Virus record (IMG/VR): IMGVR_UViG_3300027917_000142 | Coordinates: 1-28,970 of that record | Reading direction: 5' to 3' (one strand) | Source of the DNA: a virus | Length of the DNA stretch: 28,970 nucleotides | In this document: positions 8,235 through 16,510 of the stretch, one piece after another | Layout: each line of letters opens with the position of its first letter | Numbering within the stretch: position 1 is the first letter of the stretch | The notes under the pieces: generated by a model | Database searches by the model: none | What the model was told of the DNA's origin: nothing | What the model saw: the letters and a program-made list of their open reading frames with translations, nothing else | Translations under genes and position numbers: made by a program

Positions 8235-9305
8235 TTATAGAGACCTGTCTATAACTCCTATACCTAACATGCGAGGATCTAGACATGCGAACCCAATTTC
8301 TTCCCAACCGAAGAAGCCAGCTTTTTGGCGTCTAAGTAGGGTGGGATCATCATATGCCTCATAATCCTTGCGAATAGGCATCACAAGAGAATCATTAACA
8401 CTGAGATCAAAACCAATGACCTGAGTTTCTCCCAATGTGCTTACAGTACCATCAGCTGCTGTAACATTAGGATTATCCAGCGTGTAGTTATTATACTGTT
8501 CACTGCCGTCGGCAATAAACTTACCATAAGCTGAAGAATTACCATTAATGTTATACAAACCAGTGGCACCAAGATGCTGAATTTCGTGAAGTGTAACGTT
8601 CCAAATGCTACCCATACCAGCAGCCTGGAAGATTTCTCTTCTAGTCACTGTATCGATATCAGTGTCGGTCCACTCACGGATGTCAGCCGCATCTTCGGGT
8701 GCAACATAAAGATCGGTTAATGTTCTTCCGATTCTCTTGAAACCAACTATCATTTTATTGATAAGTTCTTTTGAAAGATAACCAGCACCAGTAGATGCAG
8801 GATTAATCTCATAGATAGGAGCTGGACGGGAACCAAGCAATCCCTTTCCAAAGAAGTTGGAAGTAGCTGCAGGGAGAATAACCCTCCAACCACACTCTTC
8901 TTCATAATCAGAAATAGCTTTCGCGGCTTTTTCAGCAGCGCGAGCTGCAATGTCCACTCTTGAATCACGAGCATACGTCAACTTCCAATCACCTGAAGCA
9001 TCGATTGTAAAAGTTGGTACATATACCTCTTCGCCGATACCTTCAATGAAGTTCTGAGCAACGTAACCTAGGCCAGGCAGTACCCATACAGGAATTTCAA
9101 AATCTTCCGCAACCGGATAGCTTGCCTGTGCTCCGGGGCCCAATCTTTCGACAGCAAAAAGCTCTCTCATGATTGATTCGCGCTCAATAGCTTGGAGGAT
9201 CGGAGTAGTTAGTGCCTGAGCAAATTCTCTATTTGCTGCCAAGCCTTCCCTGGTATTAATATCCGCAGTAGCTCGAAAAAGTTTTTGCATTTCTTTTCTA
9301 TCCAT
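8235..9305 (-). CDS. Major capsid protein (356 aa)
   Basis: Start ATG follows GTGGAGGATAGTTAGATT. The gene sits after scaffold and protease genes, the canonical position for an HK97-fold capsid protein, and its length is typical. The N terminus is helical (RKEMQKLFRATADINTREG; LTTPILQAIERESIMRELF). Next come a beta region with SYPVAEDFEIPVWVLPGLG, a spine-like helix DIAARAAEKAAKAISDYEE, and a P-domain-like tail (VMPIRKDYEAYDDPTLLRRQ, FFGWEEIGFACLDPRMLGI). The last pattern (GWEEIGFACLDPR) is familiar from capsid proteins of myophages of Gram-positive bacteria. It should form the icosahedral shell. Hairpins flank the gene on both sides. Confidence 0.85.
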   Translation of the reverse strand: MDRKEMQKLFRATADINTREGLAANREFAQALTTPILQAIERESIMRELFAVERLGPGAQASYPVAEDFEIPVWVLPGLGYVAQNFIEGIGEEVYVPTFTIDASGDWKLTYARDSRVDIAARAAEKAAKAISDYEEECGWRVILPAATSNFFGKGLLGSRPAPIYEINPASTGAGYLSKELINKMIVGFKRIGRTLTDLYVAPEDAADIREWTDTDIDTVTRREIFQAAGMGSIWNVTLHEIQHLGATGLYNINGNSSAYGKFIADGSEQYNNYTLDNPNVTAADGTVSTLGETQVIGFDLSVNDSLVMPIRKDYEAYDDPTLLRRQKAGFFGWEEIGFACLDPRMLGIGVIDRSL

Positions 9306-9333
9306 AATCTAACTATCCTCCACAAAGTAATTT

Positions 9334-9360
9334 TGGATGCACTAGGCGTGCTTTAATCCA
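9334..9360 (-). other. Hairpin upstream of the capsid gene
   Basis: Outer arms TGGAT (9334-9338) and ATCCA (9356-9360) and inner arms GCAC (9339-9342) and GTGC (9348-9351) form a stem with an asymmetric internal loop. It lies between the 197-residue structural gene and the capsid gene. No U-run follows on the minus strand. It may set segmental mRNA stability or processing; function unproven. Confidence 0.35.
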
Positions 9361-9374
9361 CAAAACTTTAAATA

Positions 9375-9968
9375 TTAATACAGTAATTTTACCCTAATAG
9401 GATAAAGTACCGTGTTGTTGTTATTAGCCGTGACCTGTGCGGCACTTGCTCCCTTCATAACAACAGCTACCAATCCGTCCATAGCGACGTCATTCCACGG
9501 CGTAGTCTGCGTATTTGGGGTGTCTCCAGAATCACAAAGCTCAGACAAGCTGGTCTGCTTTACGTACAGGCCAGTACCAGCAACCAATACACCACTTCCA
9601 TAATAATGTATGGTATCCCAAATACCTAAGTGAGCAACACCAACAGGAGCGGGCTTATGGCCCTCTATCACTCCATTAGCATTATAGCTAGGCTGTGCAA
9701 TAACATCTGAAGATCCGAGATCTCCAGGCAACGTCTGCCCAGCTGGGTGAATTGAATGATAACCTTCTTTTACTTTCTGCATCAAAAATCCAAAAATTGG
9801 CTTATCCTCATTAGCCACATAGATTTTTACTGTAGCGTCGTTCTGGCTATCATCCAAATAGCAAGCCGATCCCGCATATGCTATAACTCCTCCAGCACCT
9901 GTGTGTGCTGACCCTGAGGCCAACTGACAGAACTGGTTTTCTACAACAGGATGTCTGGGAATAAACAT
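9375..9968 (-). CDS. Capsid-associated (decoration-like) structural protein (197 aa)
   Basis: Start ATG follows AAGGAGGAGTTGTCGTT. The gene lies between scaffold and major capsid genes, the usual place for head decoration or stabilising proteins. The sequence is soluble, Gly/Ala/Val-rich and beta in character (AYAGSACYLDD, VKIYVANEDKPIFGFLMQKV, GLVAVVMKGASAAQV). It has no membrane segments or catalytic motif. Phrases such as SGVLVAGTGLYVKQT and VVMKGA resemble the small beta-barrel capsid cement proteins, but this is an impression, not a match. A minor structural protein is the alternative. Confidence 0.6.
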   Translation of the reverse strand: MFIPRHPVVENQFCQLASGSAHTGAGGVIAYAGSACYLDDSQNDATVKIYVANEDKPIFGFLMQKVKEGYHSIHPAGQTLPGDLGSSDVIAQPSYNANGVIEGHKPAPVGVAHLGIWDTIHYYGSGVLVAGTGLYVKQTSLSELCDSGDTPNTQTTPWNDVAMDGLVAVVMKGASAAQVTANNNNTVLYPIRVKLLY

Positions 9969-10004
9969 AACGACAACTCCTCCTTATACAAATTTTAATA
10001 AAGA

Positions 10005-10823
10005 TTACTCACCTTTTTTAAATCTCTTAGCTAATTCTTCGCCTAATTCTTTATACTTAGCGCGCATGCTCTTACTAGGGGTAATCTCCATATTTAACAT
10101 AGCAGCGACAGCTTTCATAGGCTCAATAGATTGTGTAGAATCCGCAGCATCCTCCTCATCTTCAGACGCAGCTTCTTCCTCTGATTCTTCTTCAGAATTG
10201 GCTTCGGCATCTTCTTGAGATGCTTCTTCTTCCGATTCGCTCGAATCTACTTGTCCCTCTTCGGCTCCGGCTTCTTCCGTGCTAGACTCTTCTAGCTTGG
10301 CGATGATAGATTTACGAAGTTCTACTCTTTCTTCTTTATAAATCTCGAATGCCTCATCGTCCATCTCTCGAATCTTGGCAATCTGGTCTTCGACAGCTTT
10401 TCCGCTAGTCGCTTCTACACCCGCTTCCTTTAAATCCTCAAATCTAGCCTGAGCAAGCTGATCCTTTTTTATATTCTCAAGCTCAGTCCTAACTTCTTCT
10501 GCTTGTTTTACTAGCTCTTCTTTCTCAGCTTCAAAGTCAGATTTTTCTTTCTCAAGATTCTGCTTATCGGTTTCAAGCTCTTTTACCTTATCGGAAAGAT
10601 CGGCAACAGCAGATTCCAATTCTTCCACCTTCAATTCCCAGTCACTGATTTCATTGTCTTTTGCCTCTAAAGACGCTGTCAGCTCACTGATTTTATCGGC
10701 AGATTTAGTAAGCGCTTTTTCAATTTCCTTCCTCATAGCGACTTCCTCTTTCTGCTGGAGCATCTCTTCAACAATAAGTTTAACATCTTGAGTAATACCA
10801 TCTTGAGTCACTTTCTCAGTCAT
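10005..10823 (-). CDS. Capsid assembly scaffold protein (272 aa)
   Basis: Start ATG follows AAGGAGGTTTAGCTTC. Residues ~25-130 are a near-continuous coiled coil (KISELTASLEAKDNEISDW, then VKELETDKQNLEKEKSDFE). Residues ~178-232 are extremely acidic (Glu/Ser/Ala/Asp). The C-terminal ~40 residues are basic and helical (SMRAKYKELGEELAKRFKKG), the usual capsid-binding tail of scaffolds. Order protease, small protein, scaffold, decoration, capsid supports the call. It should fill the prohead and be removed by the protease encoded upstream. The very acidic low-complexity segment is longer than I would expect and may help expulsion or degradation. Confidence 0.8.
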   Translation of the reverse strand: MTEKVTQDGITQDVKLIVEEMLQQKEEVAMRKEIEKALTKSADKISELTASLEAKDNEISDWELKVEELESAVADLSDKVKELETDKQNLEKEKSDFEAEKEELVKQAEEVRTELENIKKDQLAQARFEDLKEAGVEATSGKAVEDQIAKIREMDDEAFEIYKEERVELRKSIIAKLEESSTEEAGAEEGQVDSSESEEEASQEDAEANSEEESEEEAASEDEEDAADSTQSIEPMKAVAAMLNMEITPSKSMRAKYKELGEELAKRFKKGE

Positions 10824-10837
10824 GAAGCTAAACCTCC

Positions 10838-10927
10838 TTAAAATAGTCTAATAATTAGCACCAACCTCTTAATGCCATTAAATTCTCCATGTCCGTGTCC
10901 TAATCCATATCTATATACATTAAGCAT
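10838..10927 (-). CDS. Candidate 29-residue Gly/His-rich peptide
   Basis: In the 96-base gap between the 143-residue gene and the scaffold gene, an ATG at 10927-10925 overlaps the end of the upstream gene by 8 bases. It opens a 29-codon frame, MLNVYRYGLGHGHGEFNG then IKRLVLIIRLF, ending in TAA at 10838. That stop abuts the scaffold gene's AAGGAGG, the arrangement most real genes here show. There is no clear ribosome binding site for it, so it would depend on translational coupling. The GLGHGHGEF core with a hydrophobic tail does not look random, but the frame is too short to be sure. Confidence 0.3.
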   Translation of the reverse strand: MLNVYRYGLGHGHGEFNGIKRLVLIIRLF

Positions 10928-11351
10928 TACTCAATGTAACAGAAGAATCTTTCCAAAAAACTTGGTTAGTATGCGTGCTAAGGAAATTATAGCCTACACC
11001 TAACATTATGATTACATCAAAATCACTGTCATCACCAGCGGCTCCGGTCGACACTAGTTTAACAACGTTATTAGTAGTGTCCTTATCAAAATATACACTA
11101 AGAACGGCGCCATCGGCTGACAATGCGGTCGCTTGAAGGATACCTTCAGCAACGTCCATTCCATTAAATGATACACCGCTGGATACCACTATCTCTGTGG
11201 TACCGGATGCCAAAGTAACTGTGGTTCCCCATATAAAAGGAACTCTACGACCATTACCCAAGTTGCGATACAATACAGCTTCAGCATCAGCGGCATTGAC
11301 TCTAACAAGTTTGGGTATGCTTCTTCCTCTTGGATTTGCTGCTTGTGGCAT
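10920..11351 (-). CDS. Small virion structural protein (143 aa)
   Basis: Start ATG follows AAGGAGGAGATCGCTC. The N terminus is basic (PQAANPRGRSIPKLVRVN). The remainder is a Thr/Val/Ser/Gly-rich beta domain (TVTLASGTTEIVVSSGVSF; LSVYFDKDTTNNVVKLVST) ending FLSTHTNQVFWKDSS. This composition is typical of capsid decoration or head-fibre proteins. It lies between the prohead protease and scaffold genes. No catalytic motif or membrane segment is visible. I infer a minor head protein; tail involvement cannot be excluded. Confidence 0.6.
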   Translation of the reverse strand: MPQAANPRGRSIPKLVRVNAADAEAVLYRNLGNGRRVPFIWGTTVTLASGTTEIVVSSGVSFNGMDVAEGILQATALSADGAVLSVYFDKDTTNNVVKLVSTGAAGDDSDFDVIIMLGVGYNFLSTHTNQVFWKDSSVTLSNA

Positions 11352-11375
11352 GAGCGATCTCCTCCTTATTTAGTT

Positions 11376-12491
11376 TTAACTACCCAACAAGTTTTGCAAC
11401 TTTGCTAATAGATTGCCTCGATTATCTCTAGCTTCCAAGTCTGCTAACTTGTGTTTAGTATAATCCCTTGTTTTTTCTATAATTTGTCTCCTAATACACT
11501 CTGGATGCTCCGCCCCTCTCGAAGGAGATGTACATCCAGTCTCGTAAAGAGCGCACCAATTTTCATGTATAATTTCTCCGCCTGGTACGTCAGATTTAGA
11601 ATTAACTACCCTTTTTTTATAATTAACGCATACACCAGGGCTTGTTTGCGTGCGAGTATCATTAACATTAATCCCCCCCGGATCAGCAGCGGGTGAGTTA
11701 AATTCTATGGTTGTTCCCTTATCTTTCATAATTTTGGTCTCCCCTTCTTGAGGTTCTAATTCTATTACTATTTCCTCTCCATCATATGCGACTTTCAAAT
11801 TCTTTTTAGCCGTTTCCAAAATTACAGATCTGGGATTAGCAGGATTTTTAACTAAACCACATCCTGAGAATAATAAATTACGAAGAACCCTAGCAATCTC
11901 CCCTTTGGCAATTTCCTTTCCCTTTCTCAATATTCTAGCTGCTTTTCCCAGCACACTGTCCGAAGCCAGCCCTAAAGCCTCTGCTTCTTTTCTAGACATA
12001 ATTAAATCACCTATTTTGACATCAAAATCTTGAAAATAAGTTTCCATGGATAATTTCCACTTATTGCCCTTAACCTCTTTGGCAAGCTCTGGAAATCTAC
12101 TTTTGTACAAAATGCCCGCAATCATAACATCTATATCCATCTTATCCAATTCTTCCAGGCTTAAATCTTGTAATTCAGATATATCTAGTTTATTCCCGGC
12201 GCGATCTATAAAGGCGCTTGAATATATATGCCCAACAATATCTGTTTCACTATGTTCAATATCCAACGCTTTGTTATTGATTGTATTATGTGACTTAACC
12301 AGTTCGGAAGGTAAAAAATATGCTTTATTTAAATTTTGCCCAGACGAAACGAAAATGCCCGAAAAAAATAGCATATCAGGAGTTTTATTCTCTGGAAAAT
12401 GTATTATCGAAGCTACTTCCTTTTTGAGCTCCTCAGTGCTCTCACATAAATCTATGCGAGCCTCAAGTGTTACCGGATCATATTTTTTCAC
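11376..12491 (-). CDS. Prohead (capsid maturation) protease with Cys-rich C-terminal extension (371 aa)
   Basis: The start is GTG at 12491, chosen because GAGGAGGAG lies 6 bases upstream. The first ~230 residues fit herpesvirus-like/T4 gp21-type prohead proteases: NNKALDIEHSETDIVGH with likely catalytic His80, KWKLSMETYF with likely nucleophile Ser148, and the closing strand FSGCGLVKNPANPRSVI (208-224). It should cleave scaffold and capsid N termini inside the prohead. The C-terminal ~100 residues are unusual, with four Cys (288, 313, 320, 332), CVNYKKRVV, ENWCALYETGCTSPSRG and a basic helical end. This part may bind metal or be self-cleaved. It lies directly downstream of the portal gene. 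Catalytic assignments are by pattern, not alignment. Confidence 0.75.
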   Translation of the reverse strand: MKKYDPVTLEARIDLCESTEELKKEVASIIHFPENKTPDMLFFSGIFVSSGQNLNKAYFLPSELVKSHNTINNKALDIEHSETDIVGHIYSSAFIDRAGNKLDISELQDLSLEELDKMDIDVMIAGILYKSRFPELAKEVKGNKWKLSMETYFQDFDVKIGDLIMSRKEAEALGLASDSVLGKAARILRKGKEIAKGEIARVLRNLLFSGCGLVKNPANPRSVILETAKKNLKVAYDGEEIVIELEPQEGETKIMKDKGTTIEFNSPAADPGGINVNDTRTQTSPGVCVNYKKRVVNSKSDVPGGEIIHENWCALYETGCTSPSRGAEHPECIRRQIIEKTRDYTKHKLADLEARDNRGNLLAKLQNLLGS

Positions 12492-12561
12492 GGCAAACTC
12501 CTCCTCTAAAAATGATAGTGCCTCTATTATAATATGGTTAGATAAATACTCGCCACCATTA

Positions 12562-14505
12562 TTAATTATCCGATTTCAGCCCTATCACAATCCCCTCCAA
12601 AAAATCCTTGAATTGATCCTCATTTAAAATTTCTGTGGCAGCATGTATCAAGGTTTTTATATTGATATCAGCAGCTTGAGTAGTAGCTGATGGCTGATTA
12701 CTCGGTGCCTGGTTCGGTGTCTTAGTTTTGGTTTGAGTTTGTGTGTTCGGTTGCTTTGGTTTAGGCTGCTGCCCTTTAGGTCTGCCGGCCGATGGCGTTC
12801 CCTGAGGCGCCCTTTGGACTGTCTGTATTTTAGATTGCTGAAAAGGACTGCCCAAAATTCCCAAGGTACCGTCTAGCACGCTCGGTAGTTCATTCTGCAT
12901 GTTATTAAATTCATTAGGAAAATCAAACCCCAACTGCTCCATGGCGGTTTTATATGACAACATACGCCTATCCACCAACTGCGATATGGTACTCATATAA
13001 AGTATGAAGTCTCTCAATATAGTATTATCCCACCTGACTTTAGGAAATTGGGCAAACCCCATCGCCTCAGCTATCTGACTGTATTCATTATATATCCAAA
13101 TTTCAACTTGCTGTCTGGCGTAATTTATCTCCTCGATTACAGACTTAACTATCATCCCAGCTTCTGCGACATTAACATTGGTTATACCATCTATCAAAGA
13201 TCTAGACATTGCTATGGCACCGGTGATATCTTCATTAACTTGCTTATATTTATCCTGCCCTAGTACGGCCTCAATTTCAGGCGCGACTATTTTTTCAATC
13301 TCCAATGTGTGATTCCACACAACATCAAAAGATTTTGATGTGGTGTTAAACAACTGGGATACGGTTTCTAACTGCGTCTGGTCCGTACATGGATATTGGT
13401 CATTTCCTATAGTAATTTTAAGTATATAATTAGTTATACCGTCTAAAGTACTTAGGTCTGCTTGCCTCAAAGATTTTTTATATTCCAACGAATCAAAAGC
13501 TTTAACTCCCCTAGGCTTCGCGTAGCGCTCGTATGGCTGTTTTCGATAATCTACACTCCCTACAAATAGCGGATCTAATTCGATTGTGCCCGATTCGGCA
13601 TCCCTTTTAAAATCGGAGGGCAACAACTTCAAAATCAACTTTTCATCGTCCGTCAAATCCTTAGTTTCCTTCTTCAACAAATCTTTGAGTTCGGCCGAAG
13701 GCTCTAAAATTACTTTGGATTTATCAAAAAGCAAGCTGCCCTGGATGGTGATATTAAGCGGATTCAATACTGTATAGGCTACGGGGATATAGCCTTTAGA
13801 CCAAACTTTTTTCTTTTGAGCTATTTCTTCTTTTAATTCTCTTTCATCTTTTTTTCTACCATCTAAATCAGCGGACATTTTTTCTAGACGCTCCATTCTT
13901 TTAGCTCGTATTCTAGATGCCCTTTCTGACATTTCTTTGAGAATGCCTCTAGCTTGGTTAGTCCTCGGTTGTCCTGGTATAGGCGATAAATAACTAACGC
14001 CAGGCTCATATTTACCAATAATTTTATAAGTTCTAACCATTCCGACTCTAAAAAAATCAAAAAATATCCAATCTAATATTTGTTTAAACCCAACATCAAA
14101 ATTCCACGTGTCGTAAAACAATTTTATATTGTCATCATCAATCGCATTCTCAAACCCCTTAGAAGCAAAATTGGTAAGAATATCGATATGAGATCCATAA
14201 ACATCAGCTTCATAATAATAATTAATAGCCCGCTGAAAAAGCTCTTTCGGATCTGACTCACTGATTCTCTTTTGTGCCAGGTCTAAATCAGGTCGGACTA
14301 AAAAATCTCGCCTTAAAGTAGAAGCTCTAGCCATTCTAGGTCTAACACCCGCGTTCTCAGGCAACGAAGCTAATACACTTTCCGTGGGTCTCAAGAAAAA
14401 TACAGATTTACCAGACGATTCATCGACCTCAATTTTTTGTATGCCAGCATTAGGATATTTCTCTTTAAATTCCGCGGTAACTTTTTGTAATTTTTTAGAA
14501 TCCAT
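12562..14505 (-). CDS. Portal protein (647 aa)
   Basis: Start ATG follows AAAAGGAGAATTTTT. Its size and position between large terminase and prohead protease are those of a portal. The N-terminal core has the typical portal phrases YYYEADVYGSHIDILTNFAS (97-116), IKLFYDTWNFDVGF (127-140) and WIFFDFFRVGMVRTYK (146-161), and later AYTVLNPLNITIQGS. A charged helical stretch at about 190-235 (RAKRMERLEKMSADLDGRKK) may be a surface insertion. The C-terminal 90 residues contain a Pro/Gln/Thr/Lys-rich linker followed by a helix (NEDQFKDFLEGIVIGL), which may contact scaffold or remain disordered. Twelve copies should form the DNA entry vertex and dock the terminase. Confidence 0.85.
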   Translation of the reverse strand: MDSKKLQKVTAEFKEKYPNAGIQKIEVDESSGKSVFFLRPTESVLASLPENAGVRPRMARASTLRRDFLVRPDLDLAQKRISESDPKELFQRAINYYYEADVYGSHIDILTNFASKGFENAIDDDNIKLFYDTWNFDVGFKQILDWIFFDFFRVGMVRTYKIIGKYEPGVSYLSPIPGQPRTNQARGILKEMSERASRIRAKRMERLEKMSADLDGRKKDERELKEEIAQKKKVWSKGYIPVAYTVLNPLNITIQGSLLFDKSKVILEPSAELKDLLKKETKDLTDDEKLILKLLPSDFKRDAESGTIELDPLFVGSVDYRKQPYERYAKPRGVKAFDSLEYKKSLRQADLSTLDGITNYILKITIGNDQYPCTDQTQLETVSQLFNTTSKSFDVVWNHTLEIEKIVAPEIEAVLGQDKYKQVNEDITGAIAMSRSLIDGITNVNVAEAGMIVKSVIEEINYARQQVEIWIYNEYSQIAEAMGFAQFPKVRWDNTILRDFILYMSTISQLVDRRMLSYKTAMEQLGFDFPNEFNNMQNELPSVLDGTLGILGSPFQQSKIQTVQRAPQGTPSAGRPKGQQPKPKQPNTQTQTKTKTPNQAPSNQPSATTQAADINIKTLIHAATEILNEDQFKDFLEGIVIGLKSDN

Positions 14506-14519
14506 AAAAATTCTCCTTT

Positions 14520-14738
14520 TTATACCTTATCGCCATTCCCGACGCCTTTATGAGTTCTATAAACCTTATACGCTTCTCTAGCGCCGGCTACGGCAGTAAT
14601 TATACTTGCCGCCGTAGTAGAAATGGAAATTCCAGTAAATACCGCCAAGAAAGTAGCTATAAGTATCCACACTTTCACTGATAAACCTATATCTAACAAT
14701 CGTTGAAGCCACTCAGTCCAAAACGGTCTCCACTCCAT
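14520..14738 (-). CDS. Small membrane protein, holin-like (72 aa)
   Basis: Start ATG follows a modest AAAGGAAAT site. The protein has one clear hydrophobic segment (VWILIATFLAVFTGISIS, ~23-40) and a second weaker one (TAASIITAVAGA, ~42-53), then a basic C-terminal tail (REAYKVYRTHKG). The N terminus is aromatic and amphipathic (WRPFWTEWLQRLLDIGL). Size, topology and charge fit a holin, but no endolysin gene is adjacent and it lies between large terminase and portal. It could equally be a membrane protein of another role. The holin label is tentative. Confidence 0.6.
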   Translation of the reverse strand: MEWRPFWTEWLQRLLDIGLSVKVWILIATFLAVFTGISISTTAASIITAVAGAREAYKVYRTHKGVGNGDKV

Positions 14739-14771
14739 GTCGTTGATTTCCTTTCATTAAAAAGTACGTTT

Positions 14772-14788
14772 CTAACTTATTAAGTTAG
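14772..14788 (-). other. Perfect hairpin directly after the large terminase stop
   Basis: CTAACTT (14772-14778) and AAGTTAG (14782-14788) form a 7-bp AT-rich stem with a 3-base loop, adjoining the TAA of the terminase gene. On the minus strand it is followed by AAACGTACTTTTT, so the U-run is displaced. At best it is a weak terminator, or an RNA stability or processing element. Confidence 0.4.
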
Positions 14789-16507
14789 TTAATCCCCGCT
14801 ACCCAGGATCGCATTTTTTAGATAATCTTTTCCACTAACGGCTGCGGGAATAGTGAATTTAGCTCCGGGTTTGTGAGGGCGTATCAAGCCCTGTGGATGC
14901 ACAAACTTATCCAGTTCTAGGCTCTGTCTATATAATTCTCTTACGCCCCAACCAGCTAAGATTAAGGCAGAATATAAATCTTTATTTTGCCCTTTTCTAG
15001 GTGTGTCAAAATGTCTCACGCCCCGGGCAGTTTGTGTTACAACTATATTCAACAATTGGGATTTAAGTAGTTTAACCGCATCATATTCAGCATCGATTAG
15101 CTCCGCAGTCTCCCCTCCCAAAACCGGTTTAACTGGAAATCGCAACTCTTTATGCTCGAAAAGTGCCAAAGTATCAAAATTGGCATCCGATATCCAACTG
15201 GTGGAGGGGTTCACAAGTTGTAATATCCTCTTTCCAGGTTTGCCCTTCATAGATTCATCCTCTATATCTATGATGCGCTCGTGATCATTGTGCCCTTCTT
15301 GCAACAGATCGGTGATAGCTTTACCACCGCCTTGAGAATCCATGAATATCCTTTTCACATTAAAAACATCGGTCAATCTTTGGATCTCCATTACCATCTC
15401 TTGTGTCTTCTTCTTTTTTAACTCTTTAACATAAACTATTTTATGTGGCGCTCCGATTTCTATAATAATTATACCGCAAGCCGCCGAACCCCCTTGATTT
15501 GGATCTATGCCCAATACATATTCCTTGCCAGGATCACCATTCAATTTCAAAGTGAAATCGCTTCCTAACGTACAGGCTTCCAGCATGGACCCCTTAAAGA
15601 ACCCATCACTATCTGAAACCATGGCAGCTTCATATTCCATCATGAACTCTATGCTCGACATAGTTCGGCGTGCTTCATTTACATTCTCTTCATCCAAGAA
15701 CCCATCCGGCAAGAGCTGATAAGGCACTTGATGAACAGCATATCTGGTATTAGTTCCCTCTTCCTCCATAGCTTTCCAGTAAGATCTCATCCTTTTCCAC
15801 ATATGATTGAACTTAAAATATCCGGAAGAGGTCATTATCATTTTATTAGCAGTCTCGCCACCAAAATCTTCGGCGGTCGCCAAACCTAACTTGATTAATT
15901 TCTCTCGTTTCTCCCGCTCTCTAACCCTCTGCATAGGTTCTGAAAAAGTAACAGCCATGGGTCTAAGAACCAAATCAATAATGTCTGAGGGCATCTGGGC
16001 CAGCTCGTCTATCTGAACTAAATAAAACCTCGACCCCCTAATTTTCGCTCCGTCCACACCTATAGGTAAAGCCTCTATGTAACTACCATGGGATTGATCG
16101 GTAGCTTTAAATTTTAGATAGCACATATCCGCACCGCGCACGGGACGCTTTTCGGTAGCTTCTCTCAATATAGGTGATCTCTGATAAAGCTTTTCTACCT
16201 CGGCAAATATCATTTTAGACTGCCTAAACGAAGGTGCTATAAGACCTACCCTATATCCTGGGTATAGCAGAGCATGCAGAACTGCATTAACTCCAAGTAA
16301 ATACGTTTTTCCACCACCACGACCCATTACCGTAATAGTGAAACTCTTAAACCACATGTCTCTCAGTATAGATCTTTGTATGGGGGCCAAATCCACCATC
16401 AATAAATCATAGGCCGCCGCCACAGGATCTTTTCTATAATAATCAACCAATAATGATCCTTGATCCATTATCAGCTCTATGTTTTCATAAATATCTACGC
16501 CTGGCAT
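14789..16507 (-). CDS. terL: Terminase large subunit (572 aa)
   Basis: Start ATG follows GAAGAGGAGTAAACA, 3 bases after the small-subunit stop. The N-terminal ATPase domain shows Walker A GRGGGKT (62-68), Walker B FYLVQIDE (161-168) and a coupling motif MIMTSSGYF (223-231). The C-terminal RNase-H-like nuclease domain shows LGIDPNQGG (Asp335) and IFMDSQGGG (Asp390), with a further acidic candidate near RHFDTPRKG. The length is normal for the family and all the key motifs look intact. It pumps DNA into the prohead through the portal encoded downstream and cuts concatemers. Confidence 0.95.
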   Translation of the reverse strand: MPGVDIYENIELIMDQGSLLVDYYRKDPVAAAYDLLMVDLAPIQRSILRDMWFKSFTITVMGRGGGKTYLLGVNAVLHALLYPGYRVGLIAPSFRQSKMIFAEVEKLYQRSPILREATEKRPVRGADMCYLKFKATDQSHGSYIEALPIGVDGAKIRGSRFYLVQIDELAQMPSDIIDLVLRPMAVTFSEPMQRVREREKREKLIKLGLATAEDFGGETANKMIMTSSGYFKFNHMWKRMRSYWKAMEEEGTNTRYAVHQVPYQLLPDGFLDEENVNEARRTMSSIEFMMEYEAAMVSDSDGFFKGSMLEACTLGSDFTLKLNGDPGKEYVLGIDPNQGGSAACGIIIIEIGAPHKIVYVKELKKKKTQEMVMEIQRLTDVFNVKRIFMDSQGGGKAITDLLQEGHNDHERIIDIEDESMKGKPGKRILQLVNPSTSWISDANFDTLALFEHKELRFPVKPVLGGETAELIDAEYDAVKLLKSQLLNIVVTQTARGVRHFDTPRKGQNKDLYSALILAGWGVRELYRQSLELDKFVHPQGLIRPHKPGAKFTIPAAVSGKDYLKNAILGSGD

Positions 16508-16510
16508 TGT

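Noticed and set aside
8750-8974. 74-codon minus-strand frame within the capsid gene
   Set aside because: Out-of-frame shadow of the major capsid gene with no ribosome binding site or family pattern.
12526-12554. TATAAT in the gap before the prohead protease gene
   Set aside because: A perfect -10 hexamer is present at 12531-12526, but there is no -35-like element and no AGCAAA box; an AT-rich gap makes this likely by chance. Kept only as a weak possibility.
12046-12627. 193-codon plus-strand frame
   Set aside because: It lies antisense across the prohead protease start and the portal end, both clear genes with good ribosome binding sites; its product shows no recognisable pattern.
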